Origin: Rikenella sp031551865
Lineage (GTDB): Bacteria > Bacteroidota > Bacteroidia > Bacteroidales > Rikenellaceae
DNA: 18,588 nucleotides
Reading direction: 5' to 3'
Assembly: GCA_031551865.1 (NCBI GenBank)
Contig: JAVBMY010000017.1
Coordinates: forward strand, 1 to 18,588
Shown here: piece after piece, positions 16,180-18,588 of the stretch
How positions within the stretch are numbered: the stretch's first letter is position 1
How the letters are laid out: the number at the start of each line of letters is the position of its first letter
Translations under genes and position numbers: made by a program
Notes under the pieces: generated by a model
The model's input: the letters and a program-made list of their open reading frames with translations, nothing else
The model's database searches: none
Told to the model about the DNA's origin: nothing

Positions 16180-16695
16180 TTATAAAGTAAATCGAATTTT
16201 GAACGCTGCGAGTTCCCACTGGCTGTCGGTGGTGAAGTTGATGTTGGGCTTGTAGTCGATGGCCAGCGCCACGGGAGCGCCGGGGATCTTATACTCGAAA
16301 CCCACCGTGGGGTCGATACCGAAGGCGAACTCAGCATCGCGGTGTTTTCCGAGGTGGAGCGCGCCGATGTTCAGACCGCCGCCGACGTAGAGGTTAAACC
16401 CTTCGGCGAGCGGCACGTGGTATTGGTAGACCGACGAAAGCATCACTCCGTCGCGGTTGATATTGTAGCCAAGTTGGGTTTCGATAGCGCCGCGCGGTGC
16501 CACAAAACGTTTCCAGGCGACACCCATATCGCCGCCCAGGTTGATCGAGATAGCATCGGTATAACCGCCTACCGAGGAGCGAGACCCGTGTTTGAGGCCC
16601 TGCGATCCGCCCCAGGCGTCCTGGGCCGACGCGGCGGGGGCGATGAGTCCGAAACCGGCGATAAGTGCAACAAGTACGGTGATTTTTCTTTTCAT
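16180..16695 (-). CDS. Outer-membrane beta-barrel protein (porin/OmpA-like family)
   Basis: A 171-residue protein with a clear Sec signal peptide: MKRK, a hydrophobic core, and ASAQ-D cleaved near residue 24. The mature 147 residues show alternating-hydrophobicity strands typical of a small eight-stranded barrel: ISINLGGDMGVAWKRF, GAIETQLGYNIN, FNLYVGGGLNIGAL, PVALAIDYKPNINF, with a final strand LAAFKIRFTL. It resembles the outer-membrane beta-barrel families common in Bacteroidetes; the exact subfamily cannot be fixed by eye. No enzyme motif. It lies 46 bp upstream of the receptor-like gene on the same strand, so the two may be one outer-membrane operon. No standard -7 box was found in front of it. 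Confidence 0.85.
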   Translation of the reverse strand: MKRKITVLVALIAGFGLIAPAASAQDAWGGSQGLKHGSRSSVGGYTDAISINLGGDMGVAWKRFVAPRGAIETQLGYNINRDGVMLSSVYQYHVPLAEGFNLYVGGGLNIGALHLGKHRDAEFAFGIDPTVGFEYKIPGAPVALAIDYKPNINFTTDSQWELAAFKIRFTL

Positions 16696-16756
16696 GGTGT
16701 AATGTGTTTTTTAGGGATTATAGACCAGAACTTGTTGTGGAATCAGCAAATTTTAT

Positions 16757-16780
16757 GCCTTTCTCGGTTCTCTCAAAGGC
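16757..16780 (-). terminator. Possible terminator after the DUF454 gene
   Basis: A short stem GCCTTT (16757-16762) with AAAGGC (16775-16780) around a 12-base loop, starting 5 bp past the DUF454 stop on minus and followed by ATAAAATTT. The stem is short and the T-run weak. Confidence 0.35.
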
Positions 16781-16785
16781 CCGGG

Positions 16786-17175
16786 TTATTTTTTGCTGTG
16801 GTACGAAAGGATGTGGAAAGTAACGCCGACGGCCACGAGAAACAACAGAATCCGCAACCACCACCAGGGGGCGACCCACACCATGCAGCAGATCATGCTG
16901 CCCCACATCAGAACCAAAGCCACGATCTTGGCCTGTAGCGGGATCACTTTGTTTTCCTGATAATCGCGGATATAGCGACCGAGCGTGGGGCGCGACATCA
17001 GCCAGCGATAGGCCCGCGGCGAACTGCGCAGCCACAGGAAGGCGGTCAGCAACAGGAACGGCGTGGTAGGCAACAAGGGCAGGAAGACGCCCAGCACACC
17101 GAGGCCGAGGCTCACGCCGCCCAAGATCAGGTATAACAGCCGGAAAGGGTTGGACTTTGAGGGAAGGGTAGACAC
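16786..17175 (-). CDS. DUF454/YbaN family inner-membrane protein
   Basis: A 129-residue membrane protein with about four hydrophobic segments (11-32, 36-50, 83-100, 105-122). The family signature is clear: GVLGVFLPLLPTTPFLLL followed by WLRSSPR (residues 26-54) and RYIRDYQENKVIPL (68-80). DUF454/YbaN proteins are small inner-membrane proteins of unsettled function, so no role is assigned. It follows ispE on the same strand but is separated by 138 bp containing an inverted repeat, so co-transcription is uncertain. Confidence 0.9.
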   Translation of the reverse strand: MSTLPSKSNPFRLLYLILGGVSLGLGVLGVFLPLLPTTPFLLLTAFLWLRSSPRAYRWLMSRPTLGRYIRDYQENKVIPLQAKIVALVLMWGSMICCMVWVAPWWWLRILLFLVAVGVTFHILSYHSKK

Positions 17176-17193
17176 GTAATACTAGGTTTTCAT

Positions 17194-17259
17194 CCGACGT
17201 TTTTCACGTTCGGCCCCGTTCATCTTCGATGGCCGTACGGCCGCTAATCAAAACGTCGG
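17194..17259. repeat. Inverted repeat with internal palindrome between ispE and DUF454 gene
   Basis: CCGACGTTTT (17194-17203) and AAAACGTCGG (17250-17259) are perfect 10-bp inverted repeats. Between them lies the perfect 12-bp palindrome GGCCGTACGGCC (17231-17242). The outer stem has four T's or A's at its inner edge and no T-run outside, so a normal terminator is not clear. It could be a regulatory or boundary structure in the ispE-DUF454 gap. Confidence 0.5.
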
Positions 17260-17313
17260 GAATAATTCAGAAGGGGTGGCACTTCGTCCGGAAGCAACCT
17301 GCGAAACGAACAC

Positions 17314-18366
17314 TTAAAGTGCCTGGGCGTAGGTGAAATGGCAGGGATAGGAGGCGGCCAGGAGTGCGGGGTCTTCTTCGAAAATGCCGAAAATAGTGGA
17401 ACCTGAACCGGACATGGCGGCGTAAAGGGCTCCCTGCCCGTAGAGCTGCCGTTTGATGGTCTCCAGCAAGGGTAGTTTCTCGAAAATGGGTGCTTCGAAG
17501 TCGTTGACCAGCCGACCCGTCCACTCCGCCACGGGGCGGCGCAGGATGCAGGCAAGCGGTTCTGGCGGCGGACAAATGGCGGCCGCGCCGTTCCCGGCGG
17601 TAGTCCGGGGGCCGGAAGAATCTGCGGCGCGGCCTGCAAGGCGGGCCGAGGCCAACGCGTAGGCTTCGGCGGTCGACACGCCGATCCCGGGTTTGACCAG
17701 CAGGATATGGTAGCCTTTCAGGTCGAGGCCGGGCAAAGGTTCGAGCCGCTCGCCACGTCCGGTGCCGAGCGAGGGTACGGGATCAAGGAAGAAGGGGACG
17801 TCGCTGCCGAGCCGGGCCCCTTGTATGGCCATATCCGCAGCGGATACCCCGAGCGAAAGCGCATCGTTCACGCCCCGCAGCACGGCAGCCGCATCGGACG
17901 AACCGCCGCCGAGCCCGGCGCCGTTCGGAATGCGCTTGTGCAGGCGAATGGACACCCCGCCGGGGCACCGGTTCGCCAAACCTCCGGGGGATCGCCTGTA
18001 CGCTTCGTCCGGACCGGAATCCGCAGCCGGGATTTTGCCCTGAGCCCCAACAACCGGGAGTTCCGGAGCTCCGGCATCGGGGGAGGTATCGCCATTCGCC
18101 CCGGCCCGGGATTCCGGCGTACACACACCGTTTTCGCCGATCAACAGCCCGGCAGCCCGCACACAGAGGTTCTTTTCGGGCGGGCAGTCCGACAGGAGGC
18201 CGCTCTCGGCGAACCCTACGCCGGGCGTCTCGCGGCGTTCGACCTCAATGGTGTCACAGAGGCCCGTGACGGGATAAAAGGCGGTTTCGATGTCGTGGAA
18301 ACCGTCTTCGCGGCGACGCAGCACGCGCAGGCCGAGGTTTATTTTGCAACAGGCGTCGAGAATCAT
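17314..18366 (-). CDS. ispE: 4-diphosphocytidyl-2-C-methyl-D-erythritol kinase (IspE) with insertions
   Basis: A GHMP-family kinase that phosphorylates CDP-ME with ATP in the MEP isoprenoid pathway. The N-terminus MILDACCKINLGLRVL carries K8 of the substrate site. PNGAGLGGGSSDAA (147-160) is the ATP-binding glycine loop, GSDVPFFL contains the catalytic-type D189, and MSGSGSTIFGIF (318-329) is the third GHMP motif. At 350 residues it is longer than usual (about 270-290). Residues about 79-134, rich in Pro, Gly, Ala and Ser, split the region before the ATP loop. A second low-complexity stretch at about 244-268 follows SARLAG. All core motifs stay in frame, so the enzyme is probably active. A perfect -7 box lies 27 bp upstream. 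The other MEP gene here, ispG, is about 7 kb away. Confidence 0.96.
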   Translation of the reverse strand: MILDACCKINLGLRVLRRREDGFHDIETAFYPVTGLCDTIEVERRETPGVGFAESGLLSDCPPEKNLCVRAAGLLIGENGVCTPESRAGANGDTSPDAGAPELPVVGAQGKIPAADSGPDEAYRRSPGGLANRCPGGVSIRLHKRIPNGAGLGGGSSDAAAVLRGVNDALSLGVSAADMAIQGARLGSDVPFFLDPVPSLGTGRGERLEPLPGLDLKGYHILLVKPGIGVSTAEAYALASARLAGRAADSSGPRTTAGNGAAAICPPPEPLACILRRPVAEWTGRLVNDFEAPIFEKLPLLETIKRQLYGQGALYAAMSGSGSTIFGIFEEDPALLAASYPCHFTYAQAL

Positions 18367-18393
18367 GCGGGAGCACTTGGAATCCTAATCGCA

Positions 18394-18401
18394 CAAAGGT
18401 A
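18394..18401 (-). promoter_or_regulatory. ispE promoter, -7 box TACCTTTG
   Basis: An exact TAnnTTTG on the minus strand, giving a leader of roughly 25 bases to the ispE ATG at 18366. The -33 region has only a weak TTTAG-like match. Confidence 0.65.
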
Positions 18402-18421
18402 TAAAAAGCTGGTCTAAACGT

Positions 18422-18465
18422 GTCATCCCGGACGGGTGTGGAGTTGCTACATAGGTCATCCCGGA
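18422..18465. repeat. Tandem pair of GTCATCCCGGA motifs
   Basis: GTCATCCCGGA occurs at 18422-18432 and again at 18455-18465 in the same orientation. The second runs on into GCGTAGTCGAAGGAACTGAGG, which resembles a dispersed Bacteroidetes element (GTCATCCCGAGCGTAGTCGA type, from memory). It lies just upstream of the ispE promoter. Confidence 0.55.
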
Positions 18466-18500
18466 GCGTAGTCGAAGGAACTGAGGACGTAAAGTTCCCC

Positions 18501-18588
18501 GTCATTGCGAGGAGCGCCAGGCACGACGAAGCAATCGCGGAATAAACCGTACAATGGAATTCATTTCAATTGCTTCGTCGTGCCTGGC
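18501..18588. repeat. Palindromic intergenic repeat, copy C, cut by window end
   Basis: It starts with GTCATTGCGA (18501-18510), as copies A and B do. Next, GCCAGGCACGACGAAGCAAT (18516-18535) is matched perfectly in reverse complement at 18569-18588, a 20-bp stem over a 33-base loop. The window ends exactly at the outer edge of this stem. By analogy with A and B, the missing part should read GCTCC then TCGCAATGAC. Confidence 0.82.

Overview
The window looks like core chromosome from a GC-rich member of the Bacteroidales, most likely an Alistipes-like Rikenellaceae. The genus is an inference. The evidence is four perfect Bacteroidetes -7 boxes of the form TAnnTTTG plus a fifth before the barrel gene, Bacteroidetes-only families (DUF2851, a BACON lipoprotein), the long SecA with a C-terminal SEC-C zinc motif, the long form of IspG, and a barrel related to Bacteroidetes TonB-dependent receptors. 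No tRNA, rRNA, CRISPR, phage or insertion-sequence gene was seen.

Layout. A DUF2851 gene (170-1465, +) converges on a small BACON lipoprotein gene (1710-2150, -) across a bidirectional terminator. A 329-bp divergent region leads to secA (2480-5761, +), which ends in a strong hairpin terminator. All later genes are on the minus strand: a NYN-nuclease/cold-shock fusion (6019-6957); ispG followed by a zinc-ribbon membrane protein (9950 down to 7163); RNase R (10147-12495); an orphan HisKA_3 sensor kinase (12769-13752); an outer-membrane pair of a frameshifted TonB-receptor-like barrel (14012-16133) and a 171-residue barrel (16180-16695); a DUF454/YbaN membrane protein (16786-17175); and ispE (17314-18366).

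Functional themes. Envelope biogenesis is represented by SecA, the lipoprotein and the two barrels. Isoprenoid precursor synthesis by the MEP route is represented by IspG and IspE, in separate transcription units. RNA handling is represented by RNase R and the NYN/cold-shock protein. Nothing visible ties these into one dedicated system.

The more unusual signals lie outside ordinary gene content: a dispersed palindromic repeat with GTCATTGCGA ends, present three times; two genes whose -7 box sits only 4 bases before the ATG, implying leaderless mRNAs; a single-base frameshift in the barrel gene; low-complexity insertions in IspE; and the NYN/cold-shock fusion. I see no convincing undescribed multi-gene system here.
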